The notes beneath the pieces were generated by a model, which saw nothing but the letters and a program-made list of their open reading frames with translations, had not been told where the DNA came from and did no database searches. Of a DNA stretch of 54,156 nucleotides, positions 25,373 through 33,801 are shown one piece after another. The translations under genes and the position numbers were made by a program. Positions within the stretch are counted from its first letter, which is position 1. Every line of letters starts with the position of its first letter. Source of the stretch: Sphingomonas sp. AR_OL41 (GTDB lineage: Bacteria > Pseudomonadota > Alphaproteobacteria > Sphingomonadales > Sphingomonadaceae); contig NZ_JARYTI010000033.1 of assembly GCF_029911635.1 (NCBI RefSeq), forward strand, positions 1 through 54,156, in the 5' to 3' direction.

Positions 25373-26404
25373 ATGCTCCAGGCCTCATCACTCGCCACCC
25401 CCGCCCGACCGCGTGTCGTCGCCAACTGGCTGTTCTTCGTCGCCGCGCTGATCCTCGCGATCGTCGTCGTCGGCGGCATTACCCGGCTCACCGAATCGGG
25501 CCTGTCGATCACGCAGTGGAAACCGATCACCGGCATCATCCCGCCGTTGACCGACGCGCAGTGGCAGGCCGAATTCGCGCATTATCGCGAAATTCCTCAA
25601 TATGCCGCGCTCAACCAGGGCATGACGCTGAGCGGGTTCAAAGCGATCTTCTTCTGGGAATATCTCCACCGCTTCCTCGGCCGGATCATTGGCCTGGCCT
25701 TTGCCTTGCCGCTAATATGGTTCGCGGTCCGGCGCCGGGTGCCCAAGGGTTATCTCGTGCGTCTGGTCACGCTGCTCGCGCTGATCGGCCTGCAGGGTGC
25801 GCTGGGCTGGCTGATGGTGCGCTCGGGCCTGTCGGCGCGCACCGAGGTCGCCCCGCTGTGGCTCGCGGCGCATCTGCTCACCGCCTTGTTCACGCTGGGC
25901 GGGATGATCTGGACAGCGCTCGACCTGCGCGCGCTCGACCGTGACCCGACCGCCCGCCCCGCCCGCCTGACGCTGGTCGGTGCGGTGGCGCTGGTCGTGC
26001 TGTTCGTGCAGCTATTCTACGGTGCGCTGATGGCGGGTCTGCGCGCGGGACGGGTCAGCGACAGCTGGCCGCTGATGAATGGCACCTTCTTCCCCGGCGA
26101 GACCGAACCGCGGCCGCTGCTCGCCGCGCTGGTCGACGATCCCGCGATCGTCCATTTCATCCACCGCTGGTGGGCCTGGGCAGCGGTCGCGGCGCTGGTC
26201 GTGCTGGCGCGCGTCGCGAAGCGCAGCGACCGCGCCGCATCGCGCGCGATCCACATCGCCTTCGGCACGCAGATCCTGCTCGGCATCGCCACGGTGATGA
26301 CCGATGTCAGCATCACGCTGGCCGCGCTCCACCAGCTGACCGGCGCTCTGCTCGTCGCGGCGACCGTGTGGGGCGCCCATGCGACCGGGCGGTTGGCCCG
26401 ATGA
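25373..26404 (+). CDS. ctaA: Heme A synthase (CtaA/COX15)
   Basis: The 343-residue protein has about eight membrane helices and the conserved heme-ligand His segments: 'IFFWEYLHRFLGRIIGLAFA', 'PLWLAAHLLTALFTLGG', 'AIVHFIHRWWAWAAV' and 'LAALHQLTGALLVAA'. 'GGITRLTESGLSITQWKPI' is a family signature. It oxidises heme O to heme A for aa3-type cytochrome oxidases in the inner membrane. Its stop overlaps the cutA start (ATGA). Confidence 0.97.
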   Translation: MLQASSLATPARPRVVANWLFFVAALILAIVVVGGITRLTESGLSITQWKPITGIIPPLTDAQWQAEFAHYREIPQYAALNQGMTLSGFKAIFFWEYLHRFLGRIIGLAFALPLIWFAVRRRVPKGYLVRLVTLLALIGLQGALGWLMVRSGLSARTEVAPLWLAAHLLTALFTLGGMIWTALDLRALDRDPTARPARLTLVGAVALVVLFVQLFYGALMAGLRAGRVSDSWPLMNGTFFPGETEPRPLLAALVDDPAIVHFIHRWWAWAAVAALVVLARVAKRSDRAASRAIHIAFGTQILLGIATVMTDVSITLAALHQLTGALLVAATVWGAHATGRLAR

Positions 26405-26715
26405 GCGAGATCGCTTTGGTTCGCACCACCTTCGGCGACACCGCCCGTGCCGAACTGGTGGCGCGCACCGTCATTGGCGAGCGTCTCGCCGCCTGTGCCA
26501 CGCTCGACCAGGTGCGCTCGATCTATCGCTGGGACGGCGCGATCGAGCAGGCCGACGAGGTCGCGGTGCTGTTCAAGACGAGCGCCGAGAGCGCCCCTGC
26601 CCTGCGCGCGCGGATTGCGGCGCTGCACGATTACGACGTGCCGGTGATCGAGCATTGGACGGTCGAAACCGACGCATCGGCGGCCGATTGGGCGCGGAAT
26701 TCCACCAGCGAATAG
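26401..26715 (+). CDS. cutA: Divalent-cation tolerance protein CutA
   Basis: The 104-residue protein 'MSEIALVRTTFGDTARAELV' contains the CutA core, with 'ERLAACATLDQVRSIYRWDGAIEQ' (upstream part) and 'LHDYDVPVIEHWTVE' near the C-terminus. CutA forms trimers with a PII-like fold; its exact role in metal tolerance is unclear. Its ATG overlaps the ctaA stop (ATGA), so the genes are translationally coupled. A 6-bp palindrome (26722-26735) follows its stop. Confidence 0.95.
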   Translation: MSEIALVRTTFGDTARAELVARTVIGERLAACATLDQVRSIYRWDGAIEQADEVAVLFKTSAESAPALRARIAALHDYDVPVIEHWTVETDASAADWARNSTSE

Positions 26716-26873
26716 CCTTTGGTATCCTGATACCCGTCGTGAAACCCGCCGATATGCTTGACTTTCACGAGGCCCGGCGACATTAGCCCGCCAACAGCGC
26801 CGTCCCGCCCGGGGCGGCGCGTGTCGTTTGAAAGCAGGCGCGCGAGCGTCTCGAGCAAAAAAGGTCTAGCCCC
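26716..26873 (+). promoter_or_regulatory. rplM upstream region
   Basis: The region holds a GGTATC/GATACC palindrome (26722-26735), a TTGACT that could be a -35 at 26759, and a GC-rich inverted repeat (CCGCC/GGCGG) in the probable leader. The -10 matches are poor, so the promoter is not firmly placed. AAGG precedes the rplM ATG by 9 bases. Confidence 0.35.
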
Positions 26874-27353
26874 ATGAAGGCGCTGATGAAGACCACCAAG
26901 TCGGTCAAGCCGCACGAGGTGGAGAAGAAATGGCTTATCGTCGATGCCGAGGGCCTGGTGGTCGGTCGCGCCGCGTCGATCATCGCCAACGTGCTGCGCG
27001 GCAAGCACAAGACGAGCTTCACCCCGCATGTCGATTGCGGTGACAATGTCATCGTCATCAATGCCGAGAAGGTCGCGTTCACGGGCAACAAGCTCAAGGA
27101 CAAGATCTACTACAAGCACACCGGCTATGCCGGCGGCATCAAGGAAATCACCGCGGGCAAGGTGCTCGATGGTCGTTTCCCCGAGCGCGTCCTTGAAAAG
27201 GCCGTCGAGCGTATGATCCCGCGTGGCCCGCTGGGCCGCCAGCAGATGCGCAACCTGCGCATCTTCGCCGGTACCGAGCATCCGCACGAAGCACAGAACC
27301 CCGAGGTTCTCGACATCGGTGCAATGAATCGCAAGAACAAGGTGGGCGCATAA
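26874..27353 (+). CDS. rplM: 50S ribosomal protein L13
   Basis: The 159-residue protein has the L13 signatures 'KKWLIVDAEGLVVGRAASII', 'LRGKHKTSFTPHVDCGDNVI', 'KDKIYYKHTGYAGGIKEITA' and 'AVERMIPRGPLGRQQMRNLR'. It is an early-assembly 50S protein. Its stop overlaps the rpsI start (TAATG), the usual rplM-rpsI operon. Confidence 0.99.
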   Translation: MKALMKTTKSVKPHEVEKKWLIVDAEGLVVGRAASIIANVLRGKHKTSFTPHVDCGDNVIVINAEKVAFTGNKLKDKIYYKHTGYAGGIKEITAGKVLDGRFPERVLEKAVERMIPRGPLGRQQMRNLRIFAGTEHPHEAQNPEVLDIGAMNRKNKVGA

Positions 27354-27898
27354 TGTCCGACAATCGTCAGTCCCTTTCCGACCTGGCCAATCTGGCCAAC
27401 CAGGCAGCGGCCGCTCCGGTCGCCGCCGCCGATGCCGGCAGCGAGGCCCCTGCGGCACCGTTGGCGCCGGCGCGTGAGCCTCACCCGCTGCGTGCGCAGA
27501 TCCTCGACAAGTTCGGTCGCGCTTATGCCACCGGCCGCCGCAAGGACGCCGTCGCCCGTGTCTGGATCAAGCCGGGTACGGGCAAGATCACGATCAACGG
27601 TCGCGACCAGGAAGTCTATTTCGCGCGTCCGACGCTGCGTCTCGTCATCAACCAGCCGTTCGGCGTTGCCGAGCGCACCGGCCAGTATGACGTGATCTGC
27701 ACCGTCAAGGGCGGCGGGCTTTCGGGCCAGGCCGGCGCGGTCAAGCATGGCATCAGCCAGGCGCTGACCCGTTTCGAGCCGATCCTGCGCGCACCGGTCA
27801 AGGCCGCTGGCTTCCTGACCCGCGACAGCCGCACCGTCGAGCGCAAGAAGTATGGCCGCGCCAAGGCGCGTCGCAGCTTCCAGTTCTCGAAGCGCTAA
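27353..27898 (+). CDS. rpsI: 30S ribosomal protein S9 with N-terminal extension
   Basis: The 181-residue protein carries the S9 core from about residue 58 ('YATGRRKDAVARVWIKPGTG', 'GGGLSGQAGAVKHGISQALT', and the basic tail 'KKYGRAKARRSFQFSKR' contacting P-site tRNA). The first 50 residues are an Ala/Pro-rich extension absent from E. coli S9 (130 residues), as I recall for sphingomonads. It is the last gene of the operon and is followed by a terminator. Confidence 0.98.
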   Translation: MSDNRQSLSDLANLANQAAAAPVAAADAGSEAPAAPLAPAREPHPLRAQILDKFGRAYATGRRKDAVARVWIKPGTGKITINGRDQEVYFARPTLRLVINQPFGVAERTGQYDVICTVKGGGLSGQAGAVKHGISQALTRFEPILRAPVKAAGFLTRDSRTVERKKYGRAKARRSFQFSKR

Positions 27899-27936
27899 GC
27901 TTTTTCGCTTTCACGCGAAAACGTCCAAACGAATTG

Positions 27937-27965
27937 GGGCGGTCCGGCAACGGGCCGCCCTTTTT
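27937..27965 (+). terminator. Rho-independent terminator of rplM-rpsI
   Basis: GGGCGG (27937-27942) pairs with CCGCCC (27955-27960), with further CC/GG pairing inside, followed at once by TTTTT (27961-27965). It lies 39 bases after the rpsI stop. Confidence 0.93.
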
Positions 27966-28063
27966 CGTTGCGTGCGGCGCGAGCGTGGCTTTGATGGCAA
28001 GCGACGGGAAGCCGCCGCGCGCTGGTTGGGCCAAAAGACCGGCATGATGAAGGGAGACGAGCA

Positions 28064-28576
28064 ATGACCTTGCGCTTCACGACGATGCCCTCCCCGGTCG
28101 GCGAGCTCACGCTGGTGGCAAGCGACACCGGGCTGACGGCGATCCTGTGGCACGATGACGATCCGGACCGCGTGCGGCTCGGCACGATGGTCGAGGATGG
28201 TGACGATCCGATCCTCCGCCACGCCGCCCACGAACTCACCGCCTATTTTGCCGGCACGCTGACGGCATTCAGCGTCCCGCTCGATTTTCGCGGTACCGAC
28301 TTCCAGAAGAGCGTGTGGGCGGCGTTGCTGACCATCCCGTTCGGCGAGACGCGAAGCTATGGCGAGATTGCGCGGCAGATCGGTCGCCCCTCGGCGAGCC
28401 GCGCCGTCGGCGCGGCGAACGGGCGCAACCCGATCTCGATCATTGCGCCGTGTCACCGCGTCATCGGTTCGAGCGGCGCGCTCACCGGCTTTGCCGGCGG
28501 GTTGGACGCCAAGGCTTTGCTGCTCGGCATCGAGGGTCATGCGCCAAGCGCCGGGGCGCATCACAGCCTGTTTTAG
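28064..28576 (+). CDS. ogt: Methylated-DNA--protein-cysteine methyltransferase (Ogt/MGMT)
   Basis: The 170-residue protein has the active-site PCHRV motif in 'ISIIAPCHRVIGSSGALTGF', and the DNA-binding HTH 'TRSYGEIARQIGRPSASRAV' with the following 'GAANGRNPI'. It repairs O6-methylguanine by suicide transfer to the Cys. It has no Ada-type regulatory domain. A downstream HExxH gene follows on the same strand. Confidence 0.97.
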   Translation: MTLRFTTMPSPVGELTLVASDTGLTAILWHDDDPDRVRLGTMVEDGDDPILRHAAHELTAYFAGTLTAFSVPLDFRGTDFQKSVWAALLTIPFGETRSYGEIARQIGRPSASRAVGAANGRNPISIIAPCHRVIGSSGALTGFAGGLDAKALLLGIEGHAPSAGAHHSLF

Positions 28577-28623
28577 CGGTGGAGGGGCTTGCGGTCCGCC
28601 GCGCCGCCGAGGCAGGAGGCCTC

Positions 28624-29109
28624 ATGCCCTTCGACAGCCCCGACACCCGCGCTATCCTTGCCTTTCTCGATCGCATCGGAGTCCCGGTCGTGATCGCGCC
28701 AGTCGCAGGGGAGACCGCGCTGCCGGCGATGACTGTGACCGAAGGGGCACTGGTGATCGATCCGGCGCGGCTGGAATGGCCGGGCGACATGTTGCACGAG
28801 GCTGGGCATATTGCGGTGACCGACCCGGCGCTCCGCCCGACGCTCAGCGATGTCAGCAGCGACCCGGCGGAGGAAATGGCGACGATCGCCTGGTCCTATG
28901 CCGCGGCGCTCGCCGCCGGCATCGACCCGAAGCTCGTCTTCCATGATCATGGCTATCGCGGTGGCGGCGGCTACCTTGCCGACAATTTCGCGCATGGCGG
29001 TTATGTCGGAACGCCGATGCTCGAATATTGGGGCATGGCGGCACCGAAGCGCGAGGCTGAAGCGCGCGGCGTGGCCCCCTTCCCGCATATGTTGCGCTGG
29101 CTGCGTTGA
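28624..29109 (+). CDS. Hypothetical protein with HExxH motif
   Basis: The 161-residue product begins at 28624, with AGGAGG just upstream. 'WPGDMLHEAGHIAVTDPALR' contains HEAGH, a zinc-metalloprotease-type HExxH, and a later 'DPAEEMATIAWSYAAALAAG' offers acidic candidates for a third ligand. No signal peptide is seen. Short alphaproteobacterial proteins of this kind are annotated as hypothetical. It follows ogt by 47 bases. Activity is inferred from the motif only. Confidence 0.75.
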   Translation: MPFDSPDTRAILAFLDRIGVPVVIAPVAGETALPAMTVTEGALVIDPARLEWPGDMLHEAGHIAVTDPALRPTLSDVSSDPAEEMATIAWSYAAALAAGIDPKLVFHDHGYRGGGGYLADNFAHGGYVGTPMLEYWGMAAPKREAEARGVAPFPHMLRWLR

Positions 29110-29838
29110 TCAGGCCATCGCGCGCGGGGTGACCGTCAGCGCGCCGCGATCGACCCTGATCTCGTTGAACGACGGCCGCGTATCGCGAACACGTTCCGAC
29201 AGCGTCCCGGCGCCGATCATGCGGATGCAGCGGCCGGCGATGTCGCGCACGAGATCGAACGGATCATGGACATGCCCGCTGAGGATCGCCGAGACGCCGG
29301 CCTCGGCCAGCGCGTGCAGCGCGTCACCAGAGCCGCGCGTCCGACCCGACGAACGCGTCCCCGATTCGATCAGCGGATGATGGCAGGCGACGAGGATGGT
29401 CGTCCCGGCCGGCACCGCCGCGATGCGCGCGAGTGTTTCGGCGAGTGCGCTCTTCGCGACATGGCCCTTCGACCAGTCGAACCGCCAGTGGACGCGCGCG
29501 GTGGTCTTGAGCGGCACGATAGCGACCCCGTCGAGCGCGAGCGGCCGCTCGGCATCGCGCTCGACCGCGGCATAGCGATGATAAGGCCGGACGAAACGCT
29601 TCCACGGATTGAAATAGGGCAGGTCGTGATTGCCGACCTCGACCGTGACGGGCACGCCGAGCTGTTGCAGCCAGGCGGCGGCGGCGGCGAATTGCGCCGA
29701 GCGCGCGCGCATCGTCAGGTCGCCGGTCATGACCACCGCGTCGGGGCGCTCGGCTTTCACCAGCGCATCGAACCAGGCGATGGCGAGCGGATCCTCGGCA
29801 CCGAAATGCACGTCACTGACATGGAAAAGTCGGGTCAT
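29110..29838 (-). CDS. Metallophosphoesterase (calcineurin-like)
   Basis: The 242-residue protein shows the full metallophosphoesterase motif set: 'LFHVSDVHFG' (D-x-H), 'AVVMTGDLT' (GD), 'VEVGNHDLP' (GNHD), 'ILVACHHPL' (H) and 'ILSGHVHDP' (GHxH). This dimetal enzyme cleaves phosphoesters; the substrate is unknown. The start at 29838 was set by the family N-terminus 'MTRLFHVSDVHFG'. It lies 37 bases after the MpaB-like gene on the same strand and may be the last gene of that operon. Confidence 0.93.
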   Translation of the reverse strand: MTRLFHVSDVHFGAEDPLAIAWFDALVKAERPDAVVMTGDLTMRARSAQFAAAAAWLQQLGVPVTVEVGNHDLPYFNPWKRFVRPYHRYAAVERDAERPLALDGVAIVPLKTTARVHWRFDWSKGHVAKSALAETLARIAAVPAGTTILVACHHPLIESGTRSSGRTRGSGDALHALAEAGVSAILSGHVHDPFDLVRDIAGRCIRMIGAGTLSERVRDTRPSFNEIRVDRGALTVTPRAMA

Positions 29839-29875
29839 TCCCACGCCAACGCACGAAAGCCGCAATCGGTCTCGT

Positions 29876-30724
29876 TCAGCTGAACGCCCAGCGCAGCGTC
29901 TTCGCAACGCCGTAAGTGCCGGCGCGCACCAGCGGCCGCGTCAGCACGGGGCCATGCAGGCCGTGCATCTCACGCGCCCATGCCGGCAGCAGGTCGACCG
30001 CGGCCTGGAAGGTCATCGCCTGTACCGGCGCCGAAGCGGCGCTGCGCGGCTTCTGGTCGAGCACCAGCCGGGCGACCTCGCGCGTGCGATCGGTGACCGA
30101 CAGCGCGGGACGGAAGTCGGCGATCAGCGCCATCGCCTCGGCGCGGCTGCGCGGCACCGGCGCGGCGCCGAGCATCTCGCCGAGCATCGCCATCTCGGCG
30201 AAATAGCGGTCCTGGTCGCGCATCGGCATCGCCGGCTCGGCATAGCGGATCCACGCGTCGAGGAAACTTACCGCCTCGCTGACATGCACCCAGGCGAGCA
30301 GTGCGGGGTCATTGGCGGTATAGGGTGTGCCGTCCGGCAGGTTGCCACGGACATGATCATGGACCTCGCGCACTCGGGCGATGACGGCGAGCGCATCGTC
30401 GCGACAACCATAGCTGGTCAGCGCAATGAAGCGCGCGGTGCGACGCAGGCGGCCGATCATGTCGGTGCGGAAATTGCTGTGGTCCCACACCCCGGCGAGC
30501 ACCGCCGGATGCAGCATCTGGAGAAGCAGCGCGGTGACGCCACCAACCATCATCGAGGTGACGTCGCCATGCACACGCCACACCACCGATTGCGGACCGA
30601 ACAGGCCGTCCTCGCGGCGCATGACGGGCTTCTCGCCACGGTCCTGATCGTTGAACAGCGCGCGGACTTCGCCGACCAGGCGCTGCTTGGCCTTGCGGCC
30701 GATGAAATCAAAGGGCGGGATCAT
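29876..30724 (-). CDS. Oxygenase MpaB-like protein (DUF2236)
   Basis: The 282-residue protein belongs to the DUF2236/MpaB-like group: 'VVWRVHGDVTSMMVGGVTAL', 'LLQMLHPAVLAGVWDHSNF', 'RLRRTARFIALTSYG' and 'ALLAWVHVSEAVSFL', with the conserved His of a heme-b-type latex-clearing/MpaB fold. Such proteins are oxidative enzymes of uncertain substrate. Its ATG overlaps the stop of the epimerase gene (ATGA). Confidence 0.85.
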   Translation of the reverse strand: MIPPFDFIGRKAKQRLVGEVRALFNDQDRGEKPVMRREDGLFGPQSVVWRVHGDVTSMMVGGVTALLLQMLHPAVLAGVWDHSNFRTDMIGRLRRTARFIALTSYGCRDDALAVIARVREVHDHVRGNLPDGTPYTANDPALLAWVHVSEAVSFLDAWIRYAEPAMPMRDQDRYFAEMAMLGEMLGAAPVPRSRAEAMALIADFRPALSVTDRTREVARLVLDQKPRSAASAPVQAMTFQAAVDLLPAWAREMHGLHGPVLTRPLVRAGTYGVAKTLRWAFS

Positions 30725-32223
30725 GATGCTCCTGTCGCCAGCGTGGCCGTCACCGGCCGGGCCGCTCTCGGCATGAAACGCCGGTTACCGACGATCGCTC
30801 CCAGCGCGGCGTCGATCGTGGGATAGACGAAGCTGAACCCACTGGCGAGCGCCACCGCGGGCAAAACGCGTTGACCGCCGAGCAGCAGCTCATCGGCAAA
30901 GGCGCCGAGCAGGCGATGCAGCGGCGCGGCCGGCACCGGCAGGATCGCCGGTCGATGCAGGGCGTGACCGAGTGCCGCGGTGAAGCGCGCATTGGTGACT
31001 GGCGTGGGCGCGGTGGCATTGACTAGACCGGCGATATCGGGGCGCGCAATCGCATGGACGATCAGCCGGACGAGGTCGTCGCGGTGGATCCAGCTCATCC
31101 ATTGCCGCCCGCTGCCGAGCCGCCCGCCCAGGCCGAATTCGAACGGCGCCAGCAACCGCGCGAGCATCCCGCCCTCACCGTCGAGCACCAGTCCAGTCCG
31201 CAGCAGCACGGTGCGGATATCGTGATCGCCAGCGACCGACGCCGCCCGTTCCCAGGCGAGGCACAGGCGACGGCTGAAGCAGTCGCGCCCGGCGCTGCGT
31301 TCATCGAGCGGAGAGTCGTCGTGCAGGCCGTACCAGCCGATCGCCGAGCCGCTGATCAGCACGTCAGGCCGGTGATCCAGCCGCGCGGCGAAAACGATGA
31401 GCGCACGCGTCATCGCGACGCGCGAGCGGATAAGGTGCAGCCGCCGCGCCAACGTCCACGGGCGCGCCGCGATCGGCGCGCCGGCGAGATTGACGATGGC
31501 GTTGATCCGCGTCTCCGGCGCGATCTGGTCGAGCGCGGTGACGATGCGGATCGGTGCCGGCAACTGTGCCGCCGTCGCGCGGTCGCGCGTCAGCACCGTC
31601 ACCTCATGCCCGGCGGCGACCAGCGCGGCGATGAGCCGGCGCCCGACAAAGCCCGTGCCGCCGGTGACGAGCACCGACCAACGGCCGAACATGCCGGCGG
31701 CGAGCAACGCCGGGTCGGAGGCGACCAGTCGTACCGCGCGTCGCGCCGCCGCCAGATCGCGCACACCCGACAGCGCCACCGCCGCCGCGGCGAGGCTGGC
31801 GAGCCAGCGCCACACACCCTGATCGACCGCGACAAGCGCACCCGGCAGCGTCGCCCAGCTGAGCAGCAGCGGCACGAGCATCGCCAGCACCACGCCATAG
31901 TTCAGCGTCAGCAAGGTGTGCGTGACGCGCTCGCTCGCGGGGAGATGGCGCGTGCGATCCTCCTCGACGAAATCCCACAGCGTGATCAACAGCTCGATCG
32001 TCAGCAGCGCGAGCAGGCCGCAGGCGGCGAGGCCATGCGGCTCGCTCCAGCCGATCACGGCGAAGAGCGCCGCGTAGATCAGATTGCGCACACCATGCAG
32101 CCGCAGCTCGCGCGCCTGGGCGGGCCGCCAGGCGAGCCGCTCGCTTCCCTCATGGTGCCAGATCGTATCGAACGCCCCCATCAGGGTTTGCGCCGCGAGC
32201 GCGATCCATAACAAAGTGGTCAT
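30721..32223 (-). CDS. TIGR01777 family NAD-dependent epimerase with N-terminal membrane domain
   Basis: The 500-residue protein starts at 32223 and overlaps the DUF4166 stop (ATGA). Its first approximately 170 residues form a membrane domain with about four helices ('LLWIALAAQTLMGAFDTIWH', 'LAACGLLALLTIELLITLWD', 'LTLNYGVVLAMLVPLLLSWA'). Then comes an SDR epimerase with 'VLVTGGTGFVGRRLIAALVA', 'INAIVNLAGAPIAAR' and 'ISGSAIGWYGLHDDSPLDE', signatures of TIGR01777. The substrate is unknown. The fusion of a membrane part to the epimerase suggests action on a lipid or membrane-bound substrate. Confidence 0.9.
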   Translation of the reverse strand: MTTLLWIALAAQTLMGAFDTIWHHEGSERLAWRPAQARELRLHGVRNLIYAALFAVIGWSEPHGLAACGLLALLTIELLITLWDFVEEDRTRHLPASERVTHTLLTLNYGVVLAMLVPLLLSWATLPGALVAVDQGVWRWLASLAAAAVALSGVRDLAAARRAVRLVASDPALLAAGMFGRWSVLVTGGTGFVGRRLIAALVAAGHEVTVLTRDRATAAQLPAPIRIVTALDQIAPETRINAIVNLAGAPIAARPWTLARRLHLIRSRVAMTRALIVFAARLDHRPDVLISGSAIGWYGLHDDSPLDERSAGRDCFSRRLCLAWERAASVAGDHDIRTVLLRTGLVLDGEGGMLARLLAPFEFGLGGRLGSGRQWMSWIHRDDLVRLIVHAIARPDIAGLVNATAPTPVTNARFTAALGHALHRPAILPVPAAPLHRLLGAFADELLLGGQRVLPAVALASGFSFVYPTIDAALGAIVGNRRFMPRAARPVTATLATGAS

Positions 32224-32930
32224 GCCAGCCTCCCCGCTGCGGGACCGGCAGGACAATCGTTGAAGCGGCAATGTTGCTCGATCAGCTCGCCGAACCAGCG
32301 ATGGCGCAGCACCAGTACGAAATCGAACGCGCCGCCGCCGCGATCGATATGGCTGATGGTCAGTGCGCCGGGGGCGACCCAGCGCGGCAGGTGCAGGCGG
32401 TGCGCGCCAAGCGCGAGAAAGTAATGATCGCTGTCGAAGTGCAGCGCCGTCGCGTCGGCGCGGACGCGCAGCGCGATACCAAAGCCGGCGCCGAGATATT
32501 CCTCCAGCCCGGTCACGCCGGCGAAGCGCTTGGTGCTGCGGATCACCTGGGGAAAGCCGCGTGGCCGTCCGTACAGCCGCGTCCAGTGCTGGCCGCCGCT
32601 GGCAACATCCTCGGTCACCACAACCGCGGCGGGCATCCCCAAGTCGCGACCCAGCGGCAGCGGCGCACCGATCAGCCGACATACCTGGGCGAGCAGCCAG
32701 CCGGCACGGTTCATGCGGCACGCGACGACGGCGCCGGTATAGCTCGTCACCGCATCGTCGCCGGCACGATGTGCGAAGCGCGCGCGGACCGCTGCGGGCA
32801 GTTCCGCCCACGCCGCGGCGCCGAGCAAAGCGCGGAAGCGGCCATCGAGGCGGGCGACCTGGCCTCCCTGCCCCTGAGCGGGCCTATCATGCTTGGTCGG
32901 TATGCTGCGAACGATGCTGGTCGCGATCAT
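32220..32930 (-). CDS. DUF4166 domain protein
   Basis: The 236-residue protein has 'LDGRFRALLGAAAWAELPAA', 'FAHRAGDDAVTSYTGAVVA', 'EYLGAGFGIALRVRADATAL' and 'LTISHIDRGGGAFDFVLVLR', matching the DUF4166 family often fused to or beside saccharopine-dehydrogenase- or epimerase-like proteins. No catalytic motif is assignable. It is the first gene of the DUF4166-epimerase-MpaB operon, with GGGACGGG before the ATG, and an operator-like dyad lies 31 bases upstream. Confidence 0.8.
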   Translation of the reverse strand: MIATSIVRSIPTKHDRPAQGQGGQVARLDGRFRALLGAAAWAELPAAVRARFAHRAGDDAVTSYTGAVVACRMNRAGWLLAQVCRLIGAPLPLGRDLGMPAAVVVTEDVASGGQHWTRLYGRPRGFPQVIRSTKRFAGVTGLEEYLGAGFGIALRVRADATALHFDSDHYFLALGAHRLHLPRWVAPGALTISHIDRGGGAFDFVLVLRHRWFGELIEQHCRFNDCPAGPAAGRLA

Positions 32931-32960
32931 GTCCCGTCCCTTCGAAGTTCATTCAGATAT

Positions 32961-32976
32961 TTCTGTTGAAAGAGAA
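32961..32976. promoter_or_regulatory. Operator-like dyad upstream of the DUF4166 operon
   Basis: TTCTGTTGAAAGAGAA agrees at 11 of 16 positions with the perfect palindrome TTCTGTCATGACAGAA over the regulator gene's start, with intact TTCTGT and AGAGAA ends. It lies 31 bases upstream of the operon's start codon, suggesting that the regulator acts on this operon. Confidence 0.5.
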
Positions 32977-32992
32977 ATTGCTGGGCAAATGT

Positions 32993-33574
32993 TTAGCCGG
33001 GCGGTGCCTTCGTCGCCTTGCCCCGACCGAAGCTGAGCAGGTTCACGACGCGCGCACCGAGCTTGATCAGCGCCATGATCTTGGCCGGCGGGACGGTCAG
33101 CATCTGATCATACCAGCCGTCGATTGTCGTCACGAAGCCCTGCAATTCGTGGAGCCGCGCGCGCGCGACATTGCCGACGCGCGTATCGCCCTCGGCGGCG
33201 TCGAGCACATGGCGCAGCGCCGCGACGGCCGGGTCGATCTCGCGCTCCTTGCGTCCTTGCGCGATGCGGCTGACCATCTGCCACAGGTCGGTCTCGGCCT
33301 CATAATGGTCACGCCGGTCGCCCAGCATGGGCACGCGACGGATGAGCTTCCAGGCGAGCAATTCGCGGATGCTGTTGGAAACGTTCGACCGCGCCATGCC
33401 GAGCGTGTCGGCAATATCCTCGGCGGTCAGCGGGCGCTCCGCGACATAGAGCAGCGCATGGATCTGTGCGACCGAGCGGTTGACGCCCCACTGCCCACCC
33501 ATGTCGCCCCAGCGCAGCACGAACTGCTCGATCGCGGGAGGGAGGCTGGACGACTCGACTGTAACTTCTGTCAT
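32993..33574 (-). CDS. GbsR/MarR-type transcriptional regulator
   Basis: The 193-residue protein has a winged helix-turn-helix ('NRSVAQIHALLYVAERPLTA', 'DIADTLGMARSNVSNSIREL', 'HYEAETDLWQMVSRIAQGRK') typical of the GbsR/MarR group. The start at 33574 lies inside a perfect 16-base palindrome, so binding there could repress its own transcription or translation. It is upstream and co-oriented with the DUF4166 operon. The inducer is unknown. Confidence 0.88.
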   Translation of the reverse strand: MTEVTVESSSLPPAIEQFVLRWGDMGGQWGVNRSVAQIHALLYVAERPLTAEDIADTLGMARSNVSNSIRELLAWKLIRRVPMLGDRRDHYEAETDLWQMVSRIAQGRKEREIDPAVAALRHVLDAAEGDTRVGNVARARLHELQGFVTTIDGWYDQMLTVPPAKIMALIKLGARVVNLLSFGRGKATKAPPG

Positions 33575-33581
33575 GACAGAA
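33566..33581. promoter_or_regulatory. Perfect 16-base palindrome over the GbsR/MarR start codon
   Basis: TTCTGTCATGACAGAA is identical to its reverse complement and contains the regulator's start codon. A perfect 16-mer palindrome is unlikely by chance and fits an operator for autoregulation. Confidence 0.7.
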
Positions 33582-33583
33582 AT

Positions 33584-33599
33584 ATATGTCGTGATAGAA
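33584..33599. promoter_or_regulatory. Second copy of the palindrome, 18 bases upstream of the regulator start
   Basis: ATATGTCGTGATAGAA matches the perfect site at 12 of 16 positions, with the centre preserved, and is offset by 18 bases, nearly two helical turns. This suggests cooperative binding of two dimers. Confidence 0.55.
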
Positions 33600-33801
33600 T
33601 TGCCGTCAACCGTTGTTCCAGCTCCGCACCTCACGGCGGTCGCGCCGACCAACCGTCATTCAAAAAAAAGCAGGCGCGCCAAACCGTTTATATTTCCACG
33701 CTGGCACGCTCCCATGCGCCGCCGCGCTATAATTAACCAAGATCAACAAGAGCGCGTCACCCCGGGAGCAAGCTTCCGGGCCCTGGAGGAACCGGGATCC
33801 C

